Shown piece after piece: positions 34,892 to 46,466 of a DNA stretch of 64,000 nucleotides. The position numbers and the translations under genes are program-made. Positions within the stretch are counted from its first letter, which is position 1. Each line of letters opens with the position of its first letter. This stretch comes from Annulohypoxylon bovei var. microspora (lineage: Eukaryota; Ascomycota; Sordariomycetes; Xylariales; Hypoxylaceae): NCBI GenBank assembly GCA_022836615.1, contig MU405230.1:248001-312000 (forward strand), in the 5' to 3' direction. The notes under the pieces were generated by a model that worked only from the letters and a program-made list of their open reading frames with translations, was not told the DNA's origin and ran no database searches.

Positions 34892-35982
34892 TTAATCATT
34901 CTTCTTCTGCTTCGTTTGCAGCCCCTCCGCCATAGCCAACGCCACATCATCGACCGTTGTCCCACGTTTTCGCTTCCCGATCTTCTCCTCGCCCAGCACC
35001 GTGTCATCCGCCACGGTCCTGTACACCTTCGCGGCGCCGATGAACGAGTCCGGCTCGAACCCGCCCTCCTCCGAGAGCGTGCGCGCGATCTCCTCCATCT
35101 CGCCGACCCACCGGTACGCCTTCGGCGCCATGCCCACCACGCCCTTCTCGGCTATCACTAGGTGTTGCGGCAGTATAGCCCCTAGCTCGGCCTTCAGCGT
35201 CGGCAGCACCCCGAGCCGGTGCGCCGTCGTGAAGGATTGGATCGCCAGCGACGTGAAGCCCTTGCTGAAGCTCGCGAAGCACATCTTCAGCCCGCTGGCG
35301 GCGCCGACGGCCGGCGAGATGTGCTTCATGTTGAGCGTGGCGAAGAGCTTAGGTCCGTAGTCGGGGATCTCGGAGAGCGGGTTCGGGCCCGAGGTGGGGA
35401 TGCTTGGCAGATACCATTCCGACGTGTTGGGCTTGAGTGCGGGGGGCCCGCCGAGGATGCTCCCGTCGACGAAGCGCACGGAGCTGCCGACGAGGCTGTT
35501 GCTGCTGAAGAGCGAGGCGATGTGCTTTATGCTCGACGGCGCCACGGCGTTCAGGTCCGCGAAGTAGAGCGGTGTGTCCGAACTCCGGCGCAGGGGTCCC
35601 GTGAGGGCGTCTACGATGCGCTGCGCGGTTGCGACGGCGTCGCGGGGTGGCACGACAGAGAGGATCACGGAGCAGGATTGGGTTAAGGCCTCGTCTGAAT
35701 TGAGAAGCTCGACTTGGGCGTTCTTGGCGCGCTCGAGAGTGTCATTGCTATGGGAGTGTTAAGCATAGCGTCAAGTAGCAAGACAGAGAGGGGTTAAAAG
35801 ATGTTTAGACGAGGGGCGGGATCAACGAGGTAATCTCGGGCATCGTAGGCTAGCTAACTGACTGACCTTCGACCTTTGACATTCGTCGCAACTGAGAATC
35901 CGTTGGCGACCAACAGCTTAGCAATTCCCACCCCCATATCTCCGATGGAGATTATGCCGATTTTAGCCAACGAGGATGCCAT
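34892..35982 (-). CDS. 6-phosphogluconate dehydrogenase-like NAD(P) oxidoreductase (DUF1932 type)
   Basis: Exons 35982-35867 and 35747-34892 give 323 residues. The N-terminus KIGIISIGDMGVGIAKLL is a Rossmann nucleotide-binding loop of the beta-hydroxyacid dehydrogenase superfamily. VILSVVPPRDA and YFADLNAVAPSS are typical of its NAD domain. The all-alpha C-terminal part (AASGLKMCFASFSKGFTSLA, TLKAELG) resembles DUF1932 found in fungal NAD-binding proteins. The tail KIGKRKRGTTVDD is basic. The substrate is unknown. It is not the pentose phosphate enzyme, which is encoded at 13880-15830. It lies on the edge of a P450/SDR/Zn2Cys6 group. Codon use is GC-rich, and in-frame antisense ORFs follow from that. 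Confidence 0.85.
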
Positions 35983-37977
35983 TGTCGATTCTTACTCAGC
36001 TCAGCTAATAAGGGGAGATGACACCCTACTGTGAGATGATCTTGACGTTACCTGCGATAGGTATCACAAAAAATTCCAATTCAGATTCTACCTTGGCCCC
36101 TTATCGCATACGCAGGACACAAGAAACAAGGCATCTCGCAATGCCTGGTGAGCTTCGTGCATGGGGTACATGTCGGTGGTTTGGGTGATTGATATCCCGC
36201 GGGCCAATAGGCTTAGAGATTGAGATTTCTATACCGTATCACTAGCAAGAAATCGCGTGAGAGGGTTGCAGTTGGACATAAACTATTATCCGATATACGG
36301 AATGGGTTACGGCTATGCATCATCTATAACATGAAGTTATTCAGAGTGAACTTGACAGTTGAGGAGTTAATAATTTAAGAATTAAAGGCTCTTCTTGTAA
36401 GACTATTATCGGGTAGGTATAAATACCTGACATATATAGAAAAGTAGTAAATCGATGAAGTACATATACATGCTAAGGAGGTTGATAATTGCTTGAATTT
36501 GATAGGTTGGTAGGAGTTACAGATCAAATGTACATATGTAGTTGGCAGTTGCGAATGCGACCAGGATTCATCCCACTACCTATTTGATCTAAATTGCAAA
36601 GTGCAAGTGTTCGCAGTTAAGAACTTCTACATAGTACATACAGTACATCAACATCTCGCCATTTACGGCTACCCAATCGTAATCATTCCCATCTTCGGTC
36701 ACCTTGCCAATACGGAAAACCCTTCGGCTAGCCGTCGGGGCCGCAGGTCTAGAGGACAGGCTAGCCACATGGTAATTACACCTTTGAATCATTCCGAATC
36801 GAGCATGGACTTCGTCTTTTGAATCTTGCCGCGCCGGCGTTTGGCACGTATCATTCGACCCGTGACAATGGAAAACTCTCCGCACGGAAGATATTCCAAG
36901 GACCTAAAGAACTCGCACGCATCGCCCGCATTCCTAGCCTGATGGAGTATTCAAATCATGATCATCTAGGCGTTGCAAATGCCGTTCAGCCTCTTATCAT
37001 TAGTGTCTGTTGGAAAGAACCTTGGAAATCTATCCGGCTGTGCATCTGCGGGGCTTGCAAGAGTTCGGCCGATTCTTTTTTATGTGTCTACGGTAACTTG
37101 ATCCTTGGTCCTTGGATGATACTTAAACGAGAGCGAGATGCCTGGTATTGGAATTTATTGGAACCGGCCACTAATGATCCCTTTGAAGATAGGTAAACGA
37201 GTAAGAACTTTAGAAAATTCATGACGCGTCCTTTTTTCTAGGAACAGCCTTGAGCTGACCATCTTCACACACATTTACGCCCTGGTCCTTTGTAAAAGAT
37301 CAAGTTGAGGTTAGGAATCCCTGCAGCTTCACCTGCGCTCATTATGTATCAGGGACCAATCTGTGGGCCGGCCAGTATCGGATTCGCTTCATCCCGTTTC
37401 CATTAACCAGATCTACTCTTACAGTAATCAGGTCATAGTTTAAATAAAACGGCTACGTTATCCATCAATTGCCCCGGCGGCCTTTTAATACATTGCTCTC
37501 GACCAACGAAGTCCATAACAGCTATTAAAACGGCCTTTTCTATAAATTCCGTTTCCTGTTGCCTCAATACCTCAAAATACCTATTCAGCTAGGACTAATC
37601 CGCTACTTAATTGGCTAGACGTTCTGTAACGACTACGAGACTCGTCATGCCGACGTGTTATTAACTGCCAAATATTTGCACTTTCTTAATCGACGATTTC
37701 TAGATTTAAGTCGAGTAACTAATTCCAAGGCATACATCGATCGTTGTCGAGAATTTCGTCAACTCTACTGTACTCTGGTCGCGGTTTGGACTTTTTGAGA
37801 TCGACTTCTCAACGCATGACCTTTCGGCTAACCCCTGTTCCGTCTGTTTAATAAGACGCATTGCCTGGGACCAAATTCGCCTTAATGTGGCCATAATCTT
37901 TATTTGGCTTCAAGACAACTTTCAGTAACTAAACTAGTAACCGCATCATTTCTAACTGCCTATACACGATATCCACG
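35983..37977. other. 2-kb divergent region (oxidoreductase / P450)
   Basis: This is long AT-rich DNA between divergent starts. A 125-codon open frame at 36819-37196 has no recognisable family motif or splice support, so I do not call it. Otherwise nothing is seen. Confidence 0.5.
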
Positions 37978-39714
37978 ATGTTGTCTACTTGGCGAATCTT
38001 CTCCATTATATCTGTCCTTTCTTCATATCTCATCGTATCTCGCCAGCCAGGATGGACCAAATCTCAGTTGTTTGGCACATATGTTGCTCTCTGGAGTCTC
38101 CAGGCTTTCATTTACTACGGTATTTGGAGAGTGATACTATATCCTAAATTCTTTTCCCCTCTTCGTGGTCTTCCACATCCCACGAGTGGTTCTTGGTTGA
38201 TGGGGCAATTCAAGGATATAAGTGCCAAGCCCACAGGTGTACCCATGAGGGAGTGGTATGTATATACGCCACCGAACATACATGCTGAAGTTTAGCTAAT
38301 AGAATATGGAAGGGTCTCCACTATCCCAAACGATGGTATTATTCGATATCTAGGTGCTTTCAACCAAGAGCGTTTACTCGTAAGTGGACCTAAAGCCCTT
38401 GCTGAGGTCCTAGTTACGCGGAACTATGACTTTCAGAAGCCAACCACCATTCGCTTCGGTCTTAGTCGTCTCCTGGGCGTTGGGATACTTCTTGCCGAGG
38501 GCGATGAACACAAATTCCAACGTAAAAATCTCTTGCCCGCATTCGCATTCCGACACGTCAAGGAACTCTATCCGGGCTTCTGGTCAAAGAGTCGTGAAGT
38601 TGTACAGGTTATGACGAAGACTATTATTGCTAATGCACAGAATGGGGAATCTGGTATCCAAGACCCTGAGAAAGCAAAGAAGACGGGAGTCATCGAGGTC
38701 GGTGACTGGGCGTCCCGGGTGACGTTAGACATCATTGGTATCGCCGGATTTGGTCAAGACTTCGGGTCTATTCAGGATCCAAATGCCATGCTCAGCGATA
38801 CATACCGACAGGTATTCAAGCCGTCAAGGCAGGCTCAGAGGCTCGCTTTTCTAGGATTGATCTTTCCCAGCTGGTTTCTCGGTCGACTCCCTATCAAACG
38901 CAACAACGACATTAACGCAGCAGCCGAAACCATTCGAAATGTATGCCGGAAACTAATCCAGGAAAAGAAGGAGAAGTTGGCACGCAAGGAGCTCAAAGAC
39001 CGCGATATTCTCTCTGTCGCCTTAGAGTCTGGAGGTTTCACGGATGAGAACCTCGTCGATCAGCTTATGACTTTCTTAGCAGCCGGCCACGAGACGACGG
39101 CTACTGCGATGACATGGGCTATATACATGCTCTCCAAAAACCCCGAAATACAGAAAAAATTACGTGCTGAAGTTCGAGAGCATTTGGCCCCCATCGACTC
39201 GGATCAACCAGTAAACAGTCAAGATATTGACCAATTGCCATACCTGAACGCCGTCGCAAACGAAGTCCTACGCTACTATGCCCCGGTCCCACTCACACTT
39301 CGCGAGGCTGCTGTCGACACTGTGATACAAGGACAAAAAGTCCCCAAGGGAACGGCGATCATGCTGTCACCATGGGCTACGAACTTCGACAAGACTATGT
39401 GGGGCCCCGACGCGCATGAATTTAACCCTGAGCGATGGATGTCAAAGGGTCCCGACGATAAGAAAGCCGCCAGCGGAGGTGCGTCAAGCAACTATGCATT
39501 CTTGACATTCCTTCACGGCCCTAGGAGTTGTATCGGGTTGGCCTTCGCTAGAGCTGAGTTCGCTTGCTTGCTGGCGGCGTGGGTCGGCCGGTTCGAGTTC
39601 GCTCTGAAGAACGAAGAGTACAGGGACGAGAAGAACATCACAATTAAGGGGGGCATCACCGCCAGACCGGAACACGGCATGCCTGTTTACGCTACGGTGG
39701 TGGACGGGTGGTGA
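37978..39714 (+). CDS. Cytochrome P450 monooxygenase
   Basis: Exons 37978-38255 and 38313-39714 (intron acceptor at GGAAG) join REW to VSTIPNDGIIRYLG, 559 residues. An N-terminal membrane anchor (about 5-55, two hydrophobic stretches) precedes a proline hinge (FFSPLRGLPHPTSG). The I-helix oxygen-binding motif AAGHETTAT is near residue 350, ExxR is EVLR in NAVANEVLRYY, and the heme-binding loop is FLHGPRSCIGLAF with the ligand Cys at about 499. It is an ER-anchored class II P450 needing CPR as redox partner. The CYP family and substrate are not determinable. It is convergent with the adjacent SDR gene and two genes away from a Zn2Cys6 regulator. Confidence 0.96.
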
Positions 39715-40041
39715 TGTGTGTATGCTGAGTTGGATATGAATCTTATTTGTATATTGATGTCTAGGCTACGTTTAATGATAGGAAATTGTTCGTACCCCTT
39801 CCTCTAATGCAGGTACAGGTAGCGTTCGTAAATTTTAACAAAGTGCAGGCACCTAGTTATTCCTATGACTGAAATGCAAGCAGAATCTAAGTAAGGGGCA
39901 GCAAATAGCCTCAAATTTTTGTAGTGCTAGTACCTTAAAGGAGCGAAGAGTTCTATTCACGTAATTTGCATTCTATATCTAACCACCCTACAGTTCTTCA
40001 ATAATAAGGATGAACATCCTTAGTTTCTTGCCACATTATCT
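39715..40041. other. Short convergent spacer
   Basis: This 327-bp spacer separates the 3' ends of the P450 and SDR genes. Nothing is recognised. Confidence 0.5.
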
Positions 40042-41184
40042 TCACAAGCCCTTAACCCCAACCTTCAAGAACCACGGGTCCTCGTCGATGCGCTTCCTCA
40101 GCTCCCCGGTCTTCAGCTCTTCCACGTCCCAGCTGGCCCACACGAACCGGCCGTGCAGAAACTTGGCCTCGGGGGTGGCGGCCCAGACGGCCCACTGGCC
40201 TGGCAGATCGACTAAGGCGAGGAAGCAGGTTAGCCTCGATATCAGACTAGCAACTAAGGGGAGGCGCTAGAGGGCAAGAAAGGGGATCGATTAGGTAGTG
40301 GGGAGTTGGAGAGATGAGTTCGGCGCGACGACGTACCTTCATCCCATTGCAGGGTGTCCTTGGTGTAGCCGGAGCCCCTGGCGGCGTCGGTGAAGATGGC
40401 GCCCGGGTGATAGTTGATGATCTGCATCTTCTCGGGCGGCACGTCGGCGGCCACGGTCTGCAGGGCCGCGGCGCCCGCGTTCTTGGTCATCCCGTAGGCC
40501 CGCGGCGCGTTGATGTCCCACTTGTGGATCGCCAGCGTCGACACGTGGATGAGGTACTGCAAGTTGCTGCGTTAGCACAGACAGACATACTGGTAATCTC
40601 TAACCCTTTTTCTTTCTCTGTTTTTACGATAGGGGGGGTGTTGTAGGTAAGGGGTATGTAAAGCTCACCTTCGGCTCTCCCGCCCCCTTCCCCTGCTGCT
40701 TGTAAAAGCGGCCGGCGAAGTCCAGCTGCGCGCGCACGTTCACGTCGTAGTACGTGGTCCAGAGCTCGGCGCCCATGTCGAGCAGCGGCTTCGTGGACGG
40801 GATGGACGCCGCGTTCAGCACCAGCACGTCGACGACCGTGCCCTCGCCGGCCAGCCTCGCCCACAGCGCCGCGGCCTCGGCCGCGCTGCCCATGTCGCAC
40901 TCGAGGCCGACGACCTCCGTGCGGCTAGACGCGCCGACGGTCTCCTCGGCGAGCTGGGCTAGGGACGAGGCGGCCGCGGAGACGATCGAGGGCCGCCGCC
41001 CCAGGATGATCACCTTGGCGGCTCGCGCCTGCACGAAGGCCTGCGCGATCGCGTACCCGATGCCCGCGGAGCCGCCGGTGATGAGCACGGTCTTGCCGGC
41101 TTGCGAGAGCTCCGGGCGGAGGGGGGAGATGGCGGGGTAGGAGGTGCGGTGGGCGGTGTGGGTTAGAGTCTCGAAGGATACCAT
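40042..41184 (-). CDS. Short-chain dehydrogenase/reductase
   Basis: Exons 41184-40669, 40556-40337 and 40211-40042 give 301 residues. Classical SDR features are present: cofactor loop TGGSAGIG near residue 36, an NAAS variant of the NNAG motif (VLVLNAASIP), and the catalytic Ser with YGMTK (STLAIHKWDINAPRAYGMTK). NYHPGAIFTDAAR follows as the substrate-side loop. It is an NAD(P)-dependent oxidoreductase of unknown substrate, with no targeting signal. It is divergent from the Zn2Cys6 gene across a 732-bp promoter, a layout often seen for a regulator and its target. It is strongly GC-rich in codon use. Confidence 0.93.
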
Positions 41185-41916
41185 CTTGTCTGGTGTTGGC
41201 GCTGGAGTCTTGTATTCGGAATGTTCTTTGAGCTAGTGCGGTGGGGAATTTAGGATATTCTGTTCTCTTGATCTACCATATGAGTTTGGGAAGCTATGAC
41301 TTATATAAAGATTTCGAGTTCTACATCATTTCGTCATTTCCTCCATCCCCGGCTTATCCAAGCCATGTAGTATAGCATACCGCTACGGTGTGATACATGA
41401 TGCCATATTAGCAATCCCCTCAGCCAAGCAAACTAGGTACGGCAGTTAAGACCTAGCAGTGACTCAGTATCGACAACGCCGGCGGAGGTAACATGTCACA
41501 TCCCACTACAAAGTTGCATGTTTAGGTGTAAGTGGTTGCAGAGAGGTGAACAACACCATAATTCTCCGCAGCTCTGATTGGTTCGGGGTCGTAATTATTT
41601 CCCCCTTTCCGATACTGCTGTTTTATGGTGAGCTCCAGTCTCCACATTTCTCCGTGCTATGGCTTACAAATGCGGAAGAACCCCTGACTGCTCAGATTCG
41701 CCGTACTTATTTCGCACCCGTAGGGCTGTCTCGATCCTAACGTCTTTAAGCTCATCTCCGCAATCTGCGGAATTTTTCAAGGTGTGCGTTACCTCGTGCG
41801 GAGTGGCCCACTGAACACCCTATCACGATCAGATCTCGCGGATCCCCTTTCCGAGGCGAGCGCACGACTTACCTAGGTCTAGGTCTAGCTGGACTTACTT
41901 ACCCAGGTACTAAAAC
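41185..41916. other. Divergent promoter region (SDR / Zn2Cys6 factor)
   Basis: This is a 732-bp shared upstream region. It contains an ACCTAGGTCTAGGTCTAG patch near 41872 immediately upstream of the regulator. I could not identify a CGG-type half-site pair by eye. Confidence 0.5.
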
Positions 41917-43431
41917 ATGGCTTCGGTCTGGAGAAGAGCTTGCACAAGCTGCACCAAGGCCAAGAGGCAATGCACCAAAGGTCTGCCTGTATGCCGACGG
42001 TGTGCGGACAGACACATCCCCTGCGTGTACCCGCCAGCCCGGCGAATCGTTCATGCGGAAACAGATGCCGCGATGGCGTCAGCACCATCAGTTGCGGACG
42101 CGCCCGCAGACGCGCCCGCTATGACTCAGAACAGCTGCTCTGACGCGGTCTCATGTGATCTAGGCTTCCCCCCTCTCGAGCTGGCGCCAGCGGAAATAGC
42201 CGGGGATGGTATAGGGAGCCGAGAGCCAGTAGCAGAAGCCCCCCAGCCGCAGCCGCAGCATGATGCTACCCCCTCCTCGAACACCTGGTTCTTAACGCCG
42301 GAGTCGTGGGTCGCGGATTTTACGGTGCCCCCGGACCAGCCCGCGGCCGTGATGGACAGCGTGATCCGGCGTTTCGTCGAGAGCGTCCAGAGCTGGCTGA
42401 GGCGCTGGGTGACAGAGGGCAGCAGCCCGCTGCACCACAGGCACCTGTACCGCGAGAAGATGCCGCGCCACGTACAGGACGCATATACAGCTATCGCTAT
42501 GTACCATACCTTACCATCCAGCACCTGCAATCTCAACAACCACATCAGCAGGAGCAGCAACACCAACGCCAACATCGAAGCGCGCGCCACAGCCTTCCGG
42601 ATCCTCGACGACCGCGTGACGCAGCTGCTCGAGGACCAGGCGCTGGGCGCGTCGCTCGGCAAGGAGCCGGACATCTTCGACCACCTGAGTAGGGTGCAGG
42701 CGCTCCTCGCGTACCAGACGATCCGGCTCTTCGACGGCGACGTGCGCATGCGGGCGCAGGCCGAGGCGCTGATCTCGACGCTGGCGCTCTGGGCGCGGCA
42801 GCTGCTCGACTGCGCGCGCGAGAACCTGACGCGGCCCGCGCGCTTCCTGGCCAACCTCGTGGGCACCGGTGCCGGGTGCGGGTTCGGGGCTGGGTCTGGG
42901 TCTGGCTTCGGCTCCGGGTCTAGCTTTGCCTTTACCGACAGCTCTAACGTGAGTCCCGGCTCCGGCTCTGACTCTTGCGCCAGCCTGAACCACGATTCTG
43001 GGGGAGGAAAAGGCGGCGGTGGTAGTAGTTGTTCCGAGGAAAGAGTGTGGCGAGCTTGGGTGCTGGTCGAGAGCGTGCGGCGCTCGTGGTCGGTAGCGAC
43101 GTACATCCAGGAGACCTACCTGTACATGAAGCAGGGCTGGTCGGAGTGCCCCGGGCGCGTGGCGATCACGATGCGGGGAGGGCTCTGGGGGGCGGGGTCC
43201 GCGTACGCGTGGTCGCGCGCGTGCAGGGAGAAGGACGCGCTGTTCCTGCCGACGGCGCGCACCGATATCTTGTTCAACGAGACGCGGCCTGAGGATATCG
43301 ACGAGTTTAGCCTGTCGATTGTGGAGCTGGGCTACGGGCAGGAGAGGGTGGAGAGGTGGCTTGGGGAGAAGGGTAGAAGGGAGGGGGGACGGGCGTTGAT
43401 GTTGGAAGGTTCGAATGAGGTGGCGCTGTGA
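41917..43431 (+). CDS. Zn2Cys6 binuclear-cluster transcription factor
   Basis: This is a single exon of 504 residues. The N-terminal DNA-binding cluster has Cys 9, 12, 19, 26, 29 and 36 with the spacing of GAL4-type factors (CTSCTKAKRQC, then CRRCADRHIPC). No long coiled-coil linker is evident. The C-terminal two thirds is a helical regulatory region with a low-complexity Gly/Ser insertion (near residues 310-370). Factors of this kind regulate neighbouring metabolic genes in fungi. The neighbours are an SDR (divergent), a P450 and a 6PGDH-like oxidoreductase. The region has long antisense open frames caused by GC-rich codon use, which I reject as genes. Confidence 0.92.
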   Translation: MASVWRRACTSCTKAKRQCTKGLPVCRRCADRHIPCVYPPARRIVHAETDAAMASAPSVADAPADAPAMTQNSCSDAVSCDLGFPPLELAPAEIAGDGIGSREPVAEAPQPQPQHDATPSSNTWFLTPESWVADFTVPPDQPAAVMDSVIRRFVESVQSWLRRWVTEGSSPLHHRHLYREKMPRHVQDAYTAIAMYHTLPSSTCNLNNHISRSSNTNANIEARATAFRILDDRVTQLLEDQALGASLGKEPDIFDHLSRVQALLAYQTIRLFDGDVRMRAQAEALISTLALWARQLLDCARENLTRPARFLANLVGTGAGCGFGAGSGSGFGSGSSFAFTDSSNVSPGSGSDSCASLNHDSGGGKGGGGSSCSEERVWRAWVLVESVRRSWSVATYIQETYLYMKQGWSECPGRVAITMRGGLWGAGSAYAWSRACREKDALFLPTARTDILFNETRPEDIDEFSLSIVELGYGQERVERWLGEKGRREGGRALMLEGSNEVAL

Positions 43432-44596
43432 TGATTTGCTTATTGGTCTGGTGCGGTACATGGAGAATACCGACTGTCTGCGGACATCTGAAGAATCCGC
43501 TAAATAAATCAATGTAAAAAACTTGCAATGTTGGGAATGGTCGGAACCATGGTAACCTAAAGGTGCGCAAGTTGCATGTAAAGTAAACATAATCTTCCTC
43601 ATGGCGATGCATCCAGGCATCGATCACAACGAAAACGAAAGTTTATGACATCAAAAATTGCGCTCACTACGATCCACGAGGGATAATAGAAGAGGGTCGA
43701 CGCCGCGATGTGCAATGCAGGTCTTTCCTCATGGCAACCCTCATGCTTGAGCGAGGGTGGCCCGAACAAGGTAAGTATGAAGAAGAGAAAGGGAAGAAAG
43801 TTGTAAAAGGCGAGAGGGAAATCGGGTATTTATAATGTTCAACAGGGCGGGAAGGCCCCGCCAAATGAGCTAAGGCGGCAGAATTCTTAAAAGGGTGGAC
43901 CCTTCCAAGGTTCTTGATTGCGGGCAGCCGGTAGGTACCTAGTTCCAGGCAGGCTTAGCGCCATGTGGCCTGTGCAAATAAGCAAAACCCACCTGAATCA
44001 ATTAAATGTTTGAATCTGATAGAAATGATCTGACCTGTTGGCGTCATTTAACGTGCTGACAACTCCGATCGTATTGTCACAGGTCGTATTCTCAGAAGAT
44101 GGATACGAACAGATATTGTGACAAAACTTATTGGTACATTTACATACCTTGGTGGTTTTTTTGCGAAGTAGAGCGGCACAAGCTGGGCAGCGTTTGGTCT
44201 CACAATGCCAATGGACTGTTAAATATACTTCAACATTTCGTCTCTCAGCATATGCATTGGAAAGAATAAGGTGCCAAATTTTACCATGTTATAATAATTG
44301 AAAATTTGCTATTCTGGTGTACGGACAGTTCGACTGAACCAAAAGATGTAACCAACCCTTTTTCATAGTCTCATAGTTGAACCACCCTATCACCTAAACT
44401 AAGGGGGTGATGAATGCTATAATTCATTGTCCTACTTCCGTCAGAACGCCAGGCCTGCTCTTAATTAACCAAGGTATCCTTACAGCCCGCTAAGATTAGC
44501 AAGGAAGAACAGGAACCATCTAGAAGAAACAAGTAGATTGATACCGGAGCGGATTGCAATGTCATGGTTTATGGCCACGTAGTCGATCGAGTACAT
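43432..44596. other. Convergent 3' region, 1.16 kb
   Basis: AT-rich with an ACCTAG patch near 43933. No gene is recognised. Confidence 0.5.
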
Positions 44597-45712
44597 TTAC
44601 TCGACCTTCTTGCTGTTGCTTAAGATGAGGAGCATCTCGGGCACAAGGACGGCCACCCAGAGTAGGCCAAGAGCCAAACCAGCCGCGAAGATCTTGACGT
44701 AAAGCTTGACAAGTCGAACCCATGAAGCGCGCGAGAAAGATTGCCACGCGTCCTTAACAGTGACGAAACCCTTGCCACCGACGATAGCCGGCTCGACCTT
44801 GCCCTGGAACGAACGGTCGAAGGGGACGATGGTGTCATCTTCCTCAGGGAGAAGAGAGGCCTGAACACGGGTGAGGACGACCTGGGTAGGAATGACGAGG
44901 AAGATGTGAAGGACAAGCGAGACAAGCAGGACAATCACACCCTTCCAGATGTCGTTCTTGTCACCCTGGGGAATAACACCAGGCTGCTTGGGGTTTGGCA
45001 GGTTCATGGACATGGCGTACGCAAGCATCTTAGGAACAAATGAAGCGAGTTCGGCGGAGAACAGGTACATGGTAACCGGGAGAGCGGTAGCGTTGAATGC
45101 CTTCTTGAAGGGAGGGAGACGTTGCCAGAAAGTCTTGGGGCTCGGCGCCGAGATGACGATGTGAGTCCATGCCGTGTAGAGCTGGACGAGAGCTATCGCG
45201 GAGAGGGGGGCGGCGATGAGAGAGGGGATGAAGGCGCTGACTAGAATGCCGTATACGAACAGAGTAGAGGCGGACATAGCGAAGTAGCATGCGAGGCCTC
45301 GGAACAGAGAGCGCCAACCGCTGATGGCAGTAAGGGTACGGTAGGTAGAGCGGAGAGAAGAGGTGATGAGGCGAGCTTGGGAGTTAGCAGCTTCATCGGC
45401 AAGCGGGGCGGTATCGTCGGCGAAAGATTGGGCGTCATCGTTCAGGGACACGGGCTCGTAAGCCGGAGGGGACGGATCCTCGACGATAGCGAGTGTTGGG
45501 AACAGATGCTGGAGGGAGTAGTTGACCTGAAGAGTCGCGTTAGTTTTCTCTTTCTTTCAATCGCACGTAGTTCGATGTCATACCATTAGAACTAGAGGCA
45601 AGAAAACTAGGATATCCAAGAAGGTAAGACCCAATCCCCAGCCTGGCATCTCGTAGTTCCCCATGGACTCCTCGCCCCGCTTGTAAACCGCGTGAGCAAT
45701 GTCGCGATACAT
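44597..45712 (-). CDS. Conserved fungal multi-pass membrane protein
   Basis: Exons 45712-45584 and 45526-44597 (phase 0) give 352 residues. The protein starts MYRDIAHAVYKRGEESMGNY. It has a hydrophobic segment at about 25-55, a Ser/Asp-rich linker, and then at least four more membrane segments, around LACYFAMSASTLFVYGILVS, LIAAPLSAIALVQLY, GVIVLLVSLVLHIFLVIPTQ and IFAAGLALGLLWVAVLVPEM. The sequence looks conserved among ascomycetes, but I know no function. The ER or Golgi is the likely site from membrane topology alone. The spliced N-terminus continues naturally across the intron, supporting this start. Confidence 0.75.
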
Positions 45713-46466
45713 TTTGGGTGGTTTAAGTTAATTCAGTAAATAAAAATTGGTGGTACACAAGAAAACGTGGAATTGATGGACGAAAAAGTAATTTAAAAGA
45801 TGGAATAATAACAGTTGGTAGAAAGTGTAAGAAGAGGGGGTGACGAAAATGTATGAAACTGAGAACAAGAGCTGAAAACTCCCTTACAAATGACAAATGT
45901 CAGCGCGGGCGACTTCAAAGGAACATTGAATCTCGAACAGGATGAGGCTAATACAGTGTTTGGCACTGTCAAACCTAAAATATTCGGACTAATAATTGTT
46001 AGTCGAAGACTTGACTGAACACTAGTTTCTCACTAATTTCAAAAGTACTATTCAAACCAACAATTTCATAATTGGCACTTTCGGAGAGTCGGCAACACAG
46101 TAAATTTCCACTTACGTATTCTGTCGCATACAATCTACAATCTAGGCAACCGCCGCCCCCGATCGTAAGGTACTGCCTGCACTGCCTCTTTCCTCGAAGT
46201 CCTAAATAACAACGACACCAACGACACACCACAGCACCTACCTAACATGCAGGCATGGTGTTAAGCGAATCCCGTCGCTTCCGCCGCTATTGATTCGACG
46301 TTATCTATTTTATCTGTTACACTAATTAAGCCTAGATTTTATTAGAGCCAATAATAGTTTGCCTATGATTTGACAAGGGTTCCTTAAAACTATTACATCA
46401 CATCAACGGCCTTGCAGAATCCAATCTATCCGATTCATCAACGCATACATCAACCAACCTGACTAC
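45713..46466. other. Divergent promoter region
   Basis: About 750 bp between the membrane-protein and methyltransferase starts. No motif is identified. Confidence 0.5.

Noticed and set aside
34892..43431. Complete secondary-metabolite cluster
   Set aside because: No polyketide synthase, peptide synthetase, terpene synthase or prenyltransferase is present; only accessory enzyme types are seen.
42511..43620. 369-codon and 326-codon open frames antisense to the Zn2Cys6 gene
   Set aside because: Shadow frames of a GC-rich gene; the sense strand carries the six-cysteine cluster and a full open frame.
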